Source of the DNA: Saururus chinensis
Taxonomy: Eukaryota; Streptophyta; Magnoliopsida; Piperales; Saururaceae
NCBI GenBank assembly: GCA_035235625.1
Contig: CP141140.1
Location: 1,240,001 to 1,304,000, forward strand
Length of the DNA stretch: 64,000 bases
Reading direction: 5' to 3'
Of the stretch, positions 11,620 through 23,700 are shown in pieces. Under the pieces are notes generated by a model that was not told the DNA's origin, searched no databases, and was given only the letters and a program-made list of their open reading frames with translations. The first letter of the stretch is position 1, and every line of letters starts with the position of its first letter. The position numbers were made by a program, and so were the translations under genes.

Positions 11620-14600
11620 TCACTTGGTGTACAGAACATCTTCCCAGGGGTGACGGTATAATGGCTGTTTCAATCTCTTCTGGTCAAATGTATGCCTGCA
11701 AATCCAATGGTATAAGAGTTAAACACAAGATTATTGATAGTGCATTGGTGTAAATGAATAACATCAATTACGTCATCATAATGATATAATATTAGCCATG
11801 TGCATCATCAAACAATTCCTTTTGCTCTTCATGACAATGATCCAATGGCAGAGCAGGTTTCTATTTGGTCCAAATTGAGACTGCTAGAGAATTTAACATC
11901 CCCGATTCCCGTCACATTAGCCCAATAAAGACATTACTTCAAAATTCGTTTGGTTTTCGACTTGTAGTTTCATCTTTAATGCTACTTACAAAATAAAATC
12001 ACGGTAAAAACATTCATCCAACTAGCTGGAAAATGGTGATATGGGTTCTATTAATTGTTAATTTGACATTATAAGAAATAAGATAAGAATAAACAATTTG
12101 GACAGAAAACTCACCCAATAAGACCAATAGAGCGAGCAAGCACAAACAGCCCATTAAGGTAGCCAATTTCTACTATCTCATCAATTTCTTGCTTGCTGAA
12201 CATTCCGCTGCCAGCGAGGAGATCCAAGAAAAGTGATCCAATTGCCCCATCAATATTTAGAATAAGGTTAGTTGCCTTTGATAATGTGTAGGTCTCAACT
12301 TGAACAGCATACTCCATGTACTTCACAGATGGGAAATGTGTGCGAGCATACTTCTGCAGCAATTCAACTCTATTGTCTCTGTTGTCTGCTCTCTTGATCC
12401 TAAACCAGTAAACAATTGGTTCTTTTTCATATTGAGTTTTTGATAAATGCTTTATCAAATTGTGTTTTAAGATAAGTGCTTATACAAGAGTATAACACAA
12501 TTTTTGGTGCAAAAAAGCAGCAAATCTACCTGTGCCCAATTCCTGGTACACGGATGCCTTTCTTTTTCATACCTTCGACAAATTCGTAAGGACTAAGACC
12601 CTACAAACATGATTTATTATTTTTAGATTGCATGAGGAAATTGTTTGGTGCGAAATGTGAGTTGAGGAGATGGGGTGGGGATGAGAGAGACGTTAAATTT
12701 GCTGTATAAAGGACTACTCACCCTGTCATAGGCATCCTTAAAATATCTGGCAGCATCATCAATGGCTCCACCGAACCTGGGACCAATAGTCAGTAGCCCT
12801 GTACAAAAATAGGTTCAGTATCCAATCTCCACACAGAAATCAAGTAATCTAAGTTTAAATAGGTATATGATATGTTAAGAATTTCTAAATTCAACAATTT
12901 TAATGAACAAAGATTACCAAAGGATTTTGCACATTAACATAGATAAAACTTTTGACCAATTATAACTTTGTTCAAGCATACCTGAAACTAGGCTGGAAAC
13001 TAGATCCTTTCCAGCTCTTGCTGTAACTATAGTGTTATGAGCACCAGAGACACATGGACCATGATCCGCACACAACATGATACATATCTGAATAAGTATA
13101 TGTAATAATGAGCATGTAATTCATGCGAGCTCACGAGCAACTGATTTGATAAATTTAATAGTACAGTGACCTCAATAAATTGTGTGCAATAGCGAGGAAG
13201 ACTACGCTTAAACCAAAGTAAGGATATAACATCACCAACGCCATAACCCTGTTCAACAATAGTAGACATAGGGACACCAGAATAACATGGTTCTTCACCT
13301 GAATAGAATCACATAAGAATAGCAGGGGATGTGTTATAAATATTACAGACTTGAAATAAAAATAATAAAAGGAAACTAACAAAGAGCTTGAAACAAACCT
13401 CTTTCATCAGTGATAGTGGAGATGATATGGGTTGGAGCACGGACCTTCCCACTCTTAATTGCAGTGTTAAGATCCTCTGGAATTGGAGGTGGTTTTACTT
13501 CCAGAACTGGGTTAATCTTCCCTTCTTCAACCTAAGATAAAAAAGTGTATAGGTCCTTAGTGTCAAAAGAAGCAAGTCTCTGACCATGAGAAGAAAACTA
13601 TGCATATAGCAAAAGTAGTATAGCACGTAGTTGACATACTAGTTTGTCAAAAGTCTCTTTGATTGCTGCTTCAAATGCTTCATAGGAAGTAGGGACAACT
13701 GCACCTGCTTCTTTTAATGCTTGGTTTTTTGCTTGTGCTGACTCCATTTCACCGCCACTTTTGGCGCCCTGGGTTGGGTTTATATTAAAATTACAGTAAG
13801 CAAAGCAAAAGCCCTCGCTAAGGTAATCCTGAATGTTGAAATAGAAAACTTACAGCATGGCCAAATTGCACTTCTGACTTGAATAACCTAGCACACGTCC
13901 CACTGACCCAAGCAACAACAGGTTTTTGCACTTTTCCCTGTTTCAAAGCTTCCACTAAGGAGTACTCATCACGCCCCCCAAGCTCTCCTAGTACAACCAT
14001 CATTTTGACCTGAGTCAGAATCATAAATCAAAGTAAGAGACTGCAAAAAAAAGAAGTGCATGTACTTCTTATCCTGATTGCATACAATTACTTGCATTTT
14101 CGAACTTAAAGATCAATCCATTGGCACCAAAAATCACCTGTGGAATGTTGTTAAACCGCAAAACATGATCAGAAAGAGTGGATCCTGGAAAGACATCTCC
14201 TCCAATCGCAATGCCTGCATATGTTTTAACGGGACTTAAAATGCAACAAGAAGCAAGACCTATAAGATGATGTCAAGGAACATTATCAGCACAACTTAGG
14301 TTGTATATTTACCTTCATATATTCCATCAGTGACACGTGCAATCGTGTTATAAAGTTCGTTTGACATGCCCCCCTGTAGTCACAAAAGCAAACCAAGAGG
14401 CCTTGAGTACTCAAAACAAGTAAATAGCAAGAATGCAAAATCTCATATGGAGATGCTGACTATTAATTGTCAAATGTTAGCTTTACAATTGGTAATAAAA
14501 AACACATCAGCAGTGCACTCCTGGAACCAAACAAGTAATATATGCATAAAGACGTGTTCACCAGTATTGAACAGGGATCCCCAATATATAAGTTTAATAA

Positions 14601-15883
14601 TGTAGCATACAGTAAAAAAAAGTTCGATAATGTAGCTTACACCTCAACTTAGTATATTAATCATCTATAGGGCGACCTTCAATGGATATGTTTTGAATTT
14701 ATAAGGAATCTTAAAGGTTTAAGACAAATGCAGTATACAATAATTAAAACTTGGAAACATACAGATTTTGAAACAAAGCCCACAGATCCGGGTCTGTAAA
14801 GCTTGCATTGAATAATGTTATCAAGTGTTCCTGCAGTGTCACCAATCTTAAAGGCTCCAGCTTGAATGCCTCCAACAGTAGCAGGCCCAATTACAACCTG
14901 TCAATGACATTATTATGAAATTACATAATTATAGTGCCAAAGAAGATTTTTGCAGCTCTATACATTCAAATTGGCATCATGACGAAAAGCGCCACTTGAA
15001 AACTAGAAAACAATCCCACCAAAGTAAAAGTAAAATAAGTATAACTCACTTTATTGTTAGCACGCGCATATGCAATCAATTGTTTGGTATCCGATTCTGG
15101 AACCCCTTCAGCTATGATAGCCACAACTCTGATTGTTGGCTGCTTCAAAGCAGCCTTGGAAGAAGCAGCTGCACTGCAGATACATTAAATGTACATTGTA
15201 CGTCATGTAGGAGTATAATTACTTGAAAAAACATCTATTTGCAGACAAGGACTAATTAACCAACCTTCTAAAGGAAGCAAAGTTGATGAAGACATCAGCC
15301 GTGGGATGTGCACTGCATGCTGCTTCAATGCTGCAGTATTCATTAAAAAAATAAAAATAAAAAAGTTTGTAAATAACATTAAATCCTAGAAAAGCATGCG
15401 ATTTCCAACTTGTAGAAGATCAAAATTTTCCGTGATCTTCCCTTAACAAAGAAATACAAAACCGATTTCTGCTACTAGGTGGATAACACAAATTATTCCA
15501 CAACTTAAACAATGTACTTTTCCATATCCAAATTAAATTTCAAGGTAAAATAAAAAATGAGTACCTAGAATGAACTGGTATTGCAATTTCTTCCTGACCA
15601 AAAAAAAGCTTTTGAAAACCTTCCGCTCCAGGGTTGATAATCCCAGCAACAGAAGGTGTCTCTCTCCCTGACAATAGCCAAATAAGACACCATTCAAAGA
15701 TAGCACAAGGTGTTCAAGCAAAGCCAATCATTGTCTTTGAATGACCAAAATTAAGAGCAAAACGCAGGAAACTATATAGAGACCACAAAGGAAGTCAAAA
15801 TCAAGCATGCGCTGTATCGGAAGTTGCTTGTAGTTGTAGAAAAGTGCTTGCGTATTGCGTGAAAATAGTTGACCAGTAGCCAT
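11620..15883 (-). CDS. ACLB: ATP-citrate lyase subunit B, copy 2 (complete)
   Basis: Sixteen coding exons: 15784-15883, 15565-15667, 15265-15330, 15050-15173, 14763-14897, 14313-14373, 14138-14214, 13854-14009, 13640-13768, 13399-13531, 13171-13298, 12982-13087, 12722-12798, 12530-12600, 12115-12399 and 11620-11695. All introns are GT-AG and the sum is 1827 nt, 608 residues plus stop, the usual length of plant ACLB. The product works with ACLA in the cytosol to cleave citrate to acetyl-CoA and oxaloacetate, feeding wax, sterol, flavonoid and fatty-acid elongation. The phosphohistidine loop QFGHAGAK (His273, equivalent to human ACLY His760) spans the 13854/13768 exon junction. The C-terminal citrate-synthase-like domain shows [12 protein letters not shown] (His413, His421) and [20 protein letters not shown]. 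It ends [10 protein letters not shown]. It is intact and lies in the same orientation as copy 1. Confidence 0.97.
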
Positions 15884-15907
15884 GTCTTCAAGAGAATTTA
15901 TAGGAAC

Positions 15908-17063
15908 CTGAAGATAGATATAATATTAGTCATTCAAGAAGATATCTATTCTAGTGGAAAATAAACTGAAATTAAAAGTCGAATCTGCTCAGAAAAGTAT
16001 TCTGTTTTCTTAAGCCAAAAATCAGTAAGAAAACACATGATAATGTGTTTATAACTATAAAAGCACAAGGTTCAACTTGCTTTATGAAATTGTGGAATTC
16101 AACAGGCAGATGAGGCCCACATCAATTACAAATGAAATGAGACAAAAGCATCCTTCTAAATTACAGCTTGGAGTACTAGAAAAGACATTAACAAGCTTCA
16201 TAAGATTTGTACTTGATTTTCGGGTAACAATAAGTTTACTGTTGTTTGCTAGTCCGTTAGGACATTATAAGAAGATAGATGAACTCAAATGTTAATGTTT
16301 GTTTGTATGAATTCACAAAAAGGTTTTTTTTTCCGTCAATCAGGTTTTTGATACTTCAAAATTAGCTCAAAGTGTTAATTAATGCCCTGATAATCTAGAA
16401 GTAGGCCACATCATCAATTGTTAACCACGAATAACTTGTTTGTGGAGAGAGCACATTCTCTCAAATTCACATGTAGCGTCAAGTAGCGGATTTTCACTAG
16501 TGTAAATCAGCTAAAAGTGTTGCTTAATGCCCTAATAATCTAGAAGTGGCCCATATCATCACTTGTTAAACATGAGTAGTTTATTTGTGGATAGAACACA
16601 TTATCAGAGAGTCGGACAATTTTGCAAATCCGCATGGAGACTCAAGTAGCAGCTGGTAAGTCATCCACATTAATTGATTTGCTTCGTCATTTCAAAATGC
16701 CACGCTAACGGCGAAAGTATGGGGAAAGTGGGAGAAAAAGGACAGATCCGCACAAATAATAGTGCATGGAGACAGACGCATACAGAAATCTCCATGATTT
16801 GAGGCGAAACAAATGAAGCGCCATTGAAATGACAGCAGCATTGCAGTAGACAATGATTTAAAATTCAAAAGCATGGCAGGCCGCGGATCAAATAAACTAA
16901 AAATCGTTGATGGGTAATGGAAAAACAAAAGGCAAGAACGAACCCGGAGAGAGAGCCGAATCAGACATCAGATGAAGAAACATAGAAGGGCATTCCAATC
17001 GTTTCATAAGCTAATAAAAAAATTGAAGAGATAGATAAGAAAATGAAGAGCCATCTCGGATAC
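15908..17063 (-). other. Leader (5'UTR) intron of ACLB copy 2
   Basis: The ATG exon extends to 15907 with an AG acceptor, and a donor (AAGGTATCC, minus strand) at 17062-17063 closes the probable non-coding first exon (about 17064-17190). Position matches the leader intron of copy 1, so the architecture predates the duplication. It holds a diverged tandem duplication at 16362-16625 and no gene. Confidence 0.6.
16362..16625. repeat. Two-copy tandem duplication, ~145 bp period
   Basis: The segment with AATGCCCTGATAATCTAGAA, a CACATCATCA run and TTTGTGGAGAGAGCACATT (16362-16470) recurs at 16507-16615 as AATGCCCTAATAATCTAGAA and so on, with scattered substitutions. It is a local intronic duplication of no obvious function. 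Confidence 0.75.
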
Positions 17064-17218
17064 CTTATTGGAGCAAATATATATTTTTTCCACCTCGTCC
17101 TTTATTCACCGTTGCCGACCTTCGTGAGAGGGGAAAGGAGGGAGAAATCCGTGTTGCCAATGAAAAGGGAGGAGTGAGTGAGAAGAATTTGGGGTGGAGC
17201 TGGCAGTGGCCGGCCTAC

Positions 17219-17237
17219 TTTATAAACTCTATTTATA
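17219..17237 (-). promoter_or_regulatory. TATA box(es) of ACLB copy 2
   Basis: The minus strand carries TATAAA at 17219-17224 and again at 17232-17237, just upstream of the inferred leader exon. Either could serve; spacing to the donor is similar to copy 1. Confidence 0.5.
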
Positions 17238-17512
17238 AAGATGGAGGGAGGGAGAAGGAAGGGAATGAAGCAAGCCAACTACCTCCCCGCCAAACGATTG
17301 ATGGGGGAGGGCGGGGTACGTTGTAGTTGTGGTGGGGCGGCTTCGGGTAGAGATGCAGATGGAGCGTGGTCGTTAGTTCATGTGATCACGGCTGACGCTT
17401 CCCACTTAAATCAATCAAACCATCCCATTCATTTACTACTAGTCTGGGAGTTAGTTGCAGCTGCGGCCGGGCCTGGCCTGGCCTGCCCGCGACAACGATT
17501 TACGAGCAGAGC

Positions 17513-17515
<3 letters not shown>

Positions 17516-17543
<28 letters not shown>
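17516..17543. repeat. (GA)n microsatellite
   Basis: A pure GA run of about 14 units in the upstream region of ACLB copy 2, roughly 280 bp above the TATA box. GA/CT runs are frequent in plant promoters. No gene is supported in 17250-18580. Confidence 0.9.
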
Positions 17544-17546
<3 letters not shown>

Positions 17547-18587
17547 TGGGACCTGGGACGACTTTTGTTTTGGCCACAGGGGGTGGTAGGTAGTAGGTGG
17601 CTGGCTTCCCCTCCATCTCTGCAATTTTATTACCAATTTACAAATACCGTTTTAAATCACATCAGCTGATCCGCATCATCATTTTGGGGTGACTTAGTAC
17701 GTTCAGTACAAGTGACGCCAGAGTGAAGTGACCCCAAACCAGACTGCCCTGTGGGCCACAAATTAATTTACTTCTGTACCCTCTAGGCACTGGAGTGTTC
17801 AACAAGGCCCTTTGTGGACCCAACCCAACCCAACCCAATGTTGGATTGGATTCGGTGGATCGCAAAATGGGCCTTCATTACATTACATGTGGCAAATTAC
17901 AATTAGTAAAAGTGCAAGTTTACACGAATCCGGGTTGACTCTTAATTCTATTACCAAAGTGTATATATAATGCCTGTAACGCATGTACACTTTTTCACAA
18001 TAAGAGGCAATCTCCTGCAATACCGAATTAATGTACGGCACTTCGCTAAATATTGAAAAGCTTGTAACAAAATGGGTGTATGAAATAGACCAGTCCCCCC
18101 AAAAGTAGGCTTTTGTCTCCCTCTGTCCGTACTTAATTTTTTAAGAATCATTTGACCTTTGGATAAGCGGGTGTAACATGTGCATCGTTACCATGTGTCA
18201 CAAATATTATGTATTAGTGTTCTATACTAATGTATGACAACTTGAGCCTATGACATTATGTGCTATTGAATTTTAATTTAATGACCCTTTACACATTGGA
18301 TCCTAATCTAACAATTCATTATGCCCAAGCTCAAGTTAACACATATGAGTCTGCACTTATACAAACTTTTTCATTAATATAAACAATTATAATAATATAT
18401 ACTTTCTATTCTTTTATAGAACTCATATATGCTGAATTTCAAGGCTAGAATGATCCTGTTTCTCAAAAAATAATTAAGAGCAACAGAAACTACTCAAAAT
18501 TAAAGAAGAAGAAGAAATCAAATAAAGTCAGATACTCTATATGCGTATATTGGGAAAGTCAAATGCTAGTAATGCTTCACGGTAATA

Positions 18588-19311
18588 CTAAAGCTTATAA
18601 AAGACCCTGCAGTCAACAATATCCATGAACTCAGTCTCCAAGATCCCGTACCCCTTCACGAACCGCAAATAACTCGTTCTTGACACCATGTGGAACTCCC
18701 TCTCCTTCAGAGAGAAGAAGTAGGCCCCTTGAATCTCCAGGGAACTCCCCTTGAACTGCCCCTACATGATAACTACTGGAAATGAGAATATAATATAAAC
18801 CGCCTTCCCATCCAAGGCCGAGGTGATATATTCCCTTTATCCTATATTAATAGGTACATTTAAAAAAATATTAATTTTTATTAAATGGTAAAACCTATAT
18901 TTAAGAAAAGAAAAAATAAGCTTATAAATTGTAATACTTTTTTTAAAATATTTAATTATTTAAATTAAATAAAATAAAATAATTAATATGAAACATATTT
19001 TTCTATTAAATAAAACTATTAATTTAGGATGGAGATAGTATATATCTTGGGCCATCCAATGGCCTTGGACCATACCTCCAACCCCTCAAGCACCACACCA
19101 TCTACCACTATAGGCGATCCAAATTCCAATACATTGGAGTTGGCCCAGGTTCTTCCTACAACTGGAATGGAAGAGGCACCTTCCCTTCTTAGGTAGTCAT
19201 AAATGTAGAAGAATAGGTTGGTCTACTTGAACCGGAGCTTGGATAACGAATAAGCTAGAAAGCAGGCGGCCGTAGAGACAAGAAAATAAAGTTAAGGGAA
19301 GAACCCATCAT
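18588..19311 (-). pseudogene. Dirigent-protein pseudogene, split by a MITE
   Basis: The minus strand starts MMGSSLNF at 19311 and, after a one-base frame slip near 19280, reads TNLFFYIYDYLRREGASS. It continues FGSPIVVDGVVLEGLEVWSK then AIGWPKIY. A 208 bp Stowaway MITE (18831-19038) intervenes, and the frame resumes as ITSALDGKAVY, then GQFKGSSLEIQGAYFFS, REFHMVSRTSYLRFVKGYGI and LETEFMDIVDC, ending at a TAG at 18588-18590. These are the conserved blocks of dirigent proteins, secreted proteins that guide stereospecific phenoxy-radical coupling in lignan and lignin synthesis: FFY.HD, the E-G-SK-IG-A-G-Y block, the S-L-G block and a C-terminal R..KGYG...T. Beyond the MITE there is an in-frame TAG before TNLFF and another before GQFKG. 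It cannot make an intact product. Confidence 0.85.
18831..19038. mobile_element. Stowaway-like MITE inside the dirigent pseudogene, 208 bp
   Basis: TA duplications flank it at 18829-18830 and 19039-19040. Termini are TTCCCTTTATCCTATATTAA on one side and, inverted, CTATCTCCATCCTAAATTAA on the other. It interrupts the dirigent frame exactly between codons for I-Y and I-T-S-A. The reading frame on the two sides rejoins cleanly if the MITE and one TA are disregarded. Confidence 0.85.
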
Positions 19312-19432
19312 GGCTCTTTAGCGTGGGTGGCCCAAGAATAGCTTGGGTAAATTTGATAAGGATAAGGAGTATGTCACCCCTCTATGAGCTAGCCTACCCG
19401 CCTATATACGAACGGTAGATATGTACCAACTA

Positions 19433-20020
19433 TGGGGCCGTTTGGGAGGTAATTTTTTGAGTGAAAAGTGATTTGTTTACATGGGAAATGGTTTTTTAAG
19501 CCAAAAACAGTATGAAAGGGTCATTTAGCCTTAAAATTGCTTTCTTGACATAAGTCAACTTTTGAGTAAATTCAAAATAAATTGACCCAAAATCTGCTTT
19601 CTCTTGAAGAAAGCGATTTAAGATTTGAAATAATGTGAAAAGACGTTTTGCCCATTATTTATTTTGTATAATAATTATGTTGGAGGATATTTTTGTTATT
19701 TTACTTAAAAAAAATCAAAAGGGAGCTAAAATCAAATTGAGTAATACTAATGTGACGTTAAAAAAGTACGTCAAAAGCCTACTTCATCTTCCCATCACCA
19801 TTGATGGGTAGGTCCCATCCATCAATGGTGATGGAAAGATGAAGTAAGTTTTTAATGTACGTTTTTTAATGTAACTTAAGCATTTTTCAATCAGATTTTC
19901 CCTTGAAATCATCCACTAAAAGTTGAACTAAACATCTTTCACTTTTGCTTTTCTTTTCAAAAATCGATTCTAAAACCAATCCATTTTTTTTGTACTTCAA
20001 ATTGCCACTCAAACGCCCCT
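19433..20020. mobile_element. MITE with GGGGCCGTTTGG-type ends and a central hairpin
   Basis: The left end reads GGGGCCGTTTGGGAGGTAAT and the right end, inverted, AAGGGGCGTTTGAGTGGCAA. Such ends are common to hAT and PIF/Harbinger MITEs in plants. A clear target-site duplication is not visible, so the superfamily is open. A near-perfect palindrome (about 19752-19873) lies inside and may be a second, nested palindromic element. No coding capacity. Confidence 0.6.
19752..19873. repeat. Inverted repeat (hairpin), arms ~55 bp
   Basis: GCCTACTTCATCTTCCCATC followed by ACCATTGATGGG on the left pairs with CATCAATGGTGATGGAAAGA then TGAAGTAAG on the right, around a loop of about 11 bp. Outer parts (TTAAAAAAGTACGT with ACGTTTTTTAATG) extend the arms. 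Confidence 0.85.
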
Positions 20021-20775
20021 TTTATTAAGGGGCTGGCTAAAATAAAGAGTGGCAACCTAAGCTCTATTTTGTTGCCATAGATTGATTCCTTCAACACTTT
20101 TTTATTTGCCTTTTTCGTTGCTTGTGGGATATATTCATCCTGGGAAATGTCAATGACTAAACGACTTAATTAAAGGGCAGCAGTTGGACTCTCAGATGTT
20201 GATTTTTAACACGTCTCTTTAGCAACTTGTGGCCCGAGGTATCTTATACTTCGTAATTGTGCTTTTAGCTCGCAATCATACTTTCCCAGTTTTTTTCAGC
20301 CAAAAAACAAAGCAACTACTTGGGAAATCAGGATCTGCATCATTTCATCGCGTTAGTTGAAACTTTCGTTATAATCCTAGGGCAGTTGAACCTTTCAGAT
20401 ACGAGACCAAATCCTATCTGCTTCTAAAACGCCCATCAATTAAGGAAAATGGTGATTCCAATTCTCACCTCCAGAGACTTCAATTCACACCTTATCCCAC
20501 CCACCTCTCAACTAACCAAACCTATTGAACACAATTCTCACTTATAAAAACCCAATGAAATACTTCAATCTTTGGGGAACATTTTTCTCACCGAAAATCA
20601 GATTACCCATCTTTCTAGCCCCTTTGTTACAACAGGAGGTTTTCCCCATAGGGAAAACGGGAGACACTGGAGCCAAGAACAACAAAAGATCTATCATCGC
20701 TCTTTGCAGATATAAATTACAGAAACTTTCAAACATTAGTTTCAGATAAACAAAATGGATACCAGAGGCCAATGG

Positions 20776-23700
20776 TCATGACGATGGCACTGTCTGCAAA
20801 TCAGAATATGGATCAAAGGTGCAAGACAGATTTGCCCTATCATCATGAAGAATTAGGACTTTTAAAGTGCCCGACTCTCTCAACCAAGCAGCCACCACCG
20901 GCCCTGCAGATACAAACCGGCCCACATTGAACTTGGCAACATGGAAGGGTGCTCCAATTCCTGTAAGAAGAGCTTCAACAGCACGCCTAAGAGTGCTATC
21001 CCCTGCTACCTTGCTGTGTTTCCCCCACCCTGTTAAAATGCTGTACGCAAACAGGAATAGTGTAAATCTTTGGTGTAAGAATTTATACTACTTAAGGTCA
21101 GTGACGAATAGCAAAATAAGGTGGCTGCTGCTGCCACTGATCTCCATTTTTTCTTTCTTTCTCTCTCTAATTTAGGCATTATATCTGGGTACAAAAATTT
21201 GTTTACCTCACTAACTTCGGTAACTCTTGCCCTTCAAAAACTACAGAGCGTACATTCAGCAGCCAACTGTGGACCATTGCTTGCGCAGCACCAGATGACA
21301 TAAGATGCAAATCCAAGCAAGACTCACACCACATACTCTCCCATACTTGGCGGCGTTTTCCTTCAAGCACGACAAGCTGGGCACCACGTTTCTAACAGAA
21401 CAATAGCTTGATTAAGTAAGTAAGTAGTCCATATGAGATGGGAACTTCTTCTCAGTCGCTCTCTTCACAGTAAAAGATAGATGGAAATTTTGACATCTAC
21501 AATTTACCTGGCCAAAATGCCAAAGCATATCTGTTAGTGCATTGTAGAAGGCAGATGCAGTTGAAGAGTCCATTCGCTTCACTTCATCAAATAAGGACTG
21601 CGCTTGCAGCCATATTTTATCTCCACAGCCCATAAGAAGTCCATGAGCCACACCATAGACCTGATCATCAAACAGCCGTAGTTTTTCCAATAGCATAGAG
21701 GCATCCTCAAATGAATTGCAACGGCTGTATCAATAACATCAAAAAGCAGAATGAATACATGTATTGGACCACCCTTAGTACCCTCAAATCAAACATAATT
21801 AGGTGCAAAATACTAAAAAATAAAGTAGAAGATGAAAGGAAGTTAATAAAGATATTTGTGACCAGTTGAAAGAAGGGCCTAGTAAAGAGAACGAGAAAAC
21901 GGAATGGGATCAAGGGGGTTTGCTTCTTTTCTCAAAACCAGCATAAAAAAAAAATTCATAACAAAATATAAAACCATAATCACATAACATTCTCCAAAGG
22001 AAAAAATACAGAAATTCGGTTGTCCAGTAAAATACAAGAGCAAATAGTATAAAGAATGTTCAAAGACATAATTCTAAGGCCATCTAAGGCATAATCCGAA
22101 GGCCAGAGAATTTATATTGGCTAAGATGTTCACACTACTAACTATCTGCAACCTTTCATTCAAAATGCATATTTTCTTCAAGCGTCTGTATAAAATCATC
22201 AACACGTCACTGATATTCTAAAATACCTTATAAACAATGAGAAAGGTACTGTGAGTAATATCAGTAAAAAGTGCCCTTGAAATCGAATCTATAATCAAAG
22301 GGGTGATATCCTATCAAATTACCCAAACTTGAAATAATAGGAATTTAACTACACTGGACTAGCATATGGAATGCACTCCACCGTTTGACCCTCCGAGCTT
22401 CTATCATCTGGGCAAAGAATACAAATGAACAGTAACGACACAGATTCATTTCCATTTCTAAATGGAACACACGTAAACCGTGAATAAGATACAAAACTAA
22501 GTAGCAGTTGTACCTGCAAGCATTCAAGATTGCCGAGAAGGTAACCACATTTGGTTTGATCTCCAACTCATGCATCTTGTGAAACATGGACAAAATGCAC
22601 ATTACCTCCTGCGTCTTGCTCTTCTCATCTTCAACCACAGGTTCATCTTTCTCCACCACCAACTGCCCAAAGATTTTCATAACCTGGTTATTTCCAACCT
22701 TCTCGTCAAGCTTGTTGTTATCTATGACCTTTTCCATGGTCGAGGTACCATTAATGTCATTGGTCTCATCACCACCAATTTCATGAATCTGAACACCACC
22801 TTTTGAGCGCCCAAACGCATCAATAATCGAATTATATGTGACAACATTCGGCTTAATACCCTCCCTTGTCATCCCGTCCAGTACAGCCACCGCCGACTGC
22901 ACCAGGCCATTCTTGCACAATGCATCAATCAACGCACTGTACAAGACGACATCGGCCTTGAGACCCTGCTTTCTGAACTCCTTAAACACCTCCATGGCGT
23001 CCTTATACATTCCCCCTTTGGAATACGTATCAATGAGCGTCGAGTAGGTCAACACATTGGGCTTACAGCGATCCGCCTTCATCTCCTCAAACAAATACTT
23101 CACCGCATCGTACTTGCCCTGTTTCCCATACCCACCAATCAGAGCGTTGTATGTGACAGCGTCTTTTCTTATCCCGGCACTCTCCATCTCCATACATACA
23201 CCCAAGGCGTCCTCGAATCTTCCCAACTTCGCATAAATTGAAACCAGAGTATTGTAAGAGACCCTGTCCAATTTGATCCCCGCTAGCTTCATCTGTTTGA
23301 ATAGATTCAGAGCTTCGTCCAGTCTGCCAGCCTTGGCAAAGCCATCAATCAGGGTACTGTAGGTGACGACGTTTGGAATGAGGTTCTTGTCGGACATCTC
23401 GGACATGATGTCAACGGCCAAATCTACCTGCCCACCTTTGCAAACGGCGTCCAGGAGGGTGTTGTAGGTGAAGACGTCCCTGTAGACCCCGCCTCGGACC
23501 ATCTGGTCGAACAAGTCGCGCGCAGACTCCCACAGGCCGACGCGGCTGCAGACGGCGAGGAGGGAGTTGAAGGTGATGCGGTCTGGGCGAACCCCATTCT
23601 TAACCATCTCGTCGAAGAAGGAGAGGGTGCGGTCGAAGTCGACGCCGCCCTTGCCGCAGGCGTCAATGACGGCGTTGTAGGTGACGAGGTTAGGGGTCAA

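Noticed and set aside
17241..17669. 142-codon plus-strand ORF upstream of ACLB copy 2
   Set aside because: It crosses the divergent side of the ACLB promoter and includes the (GA)n run read as REREREREREG. No family resemblance.
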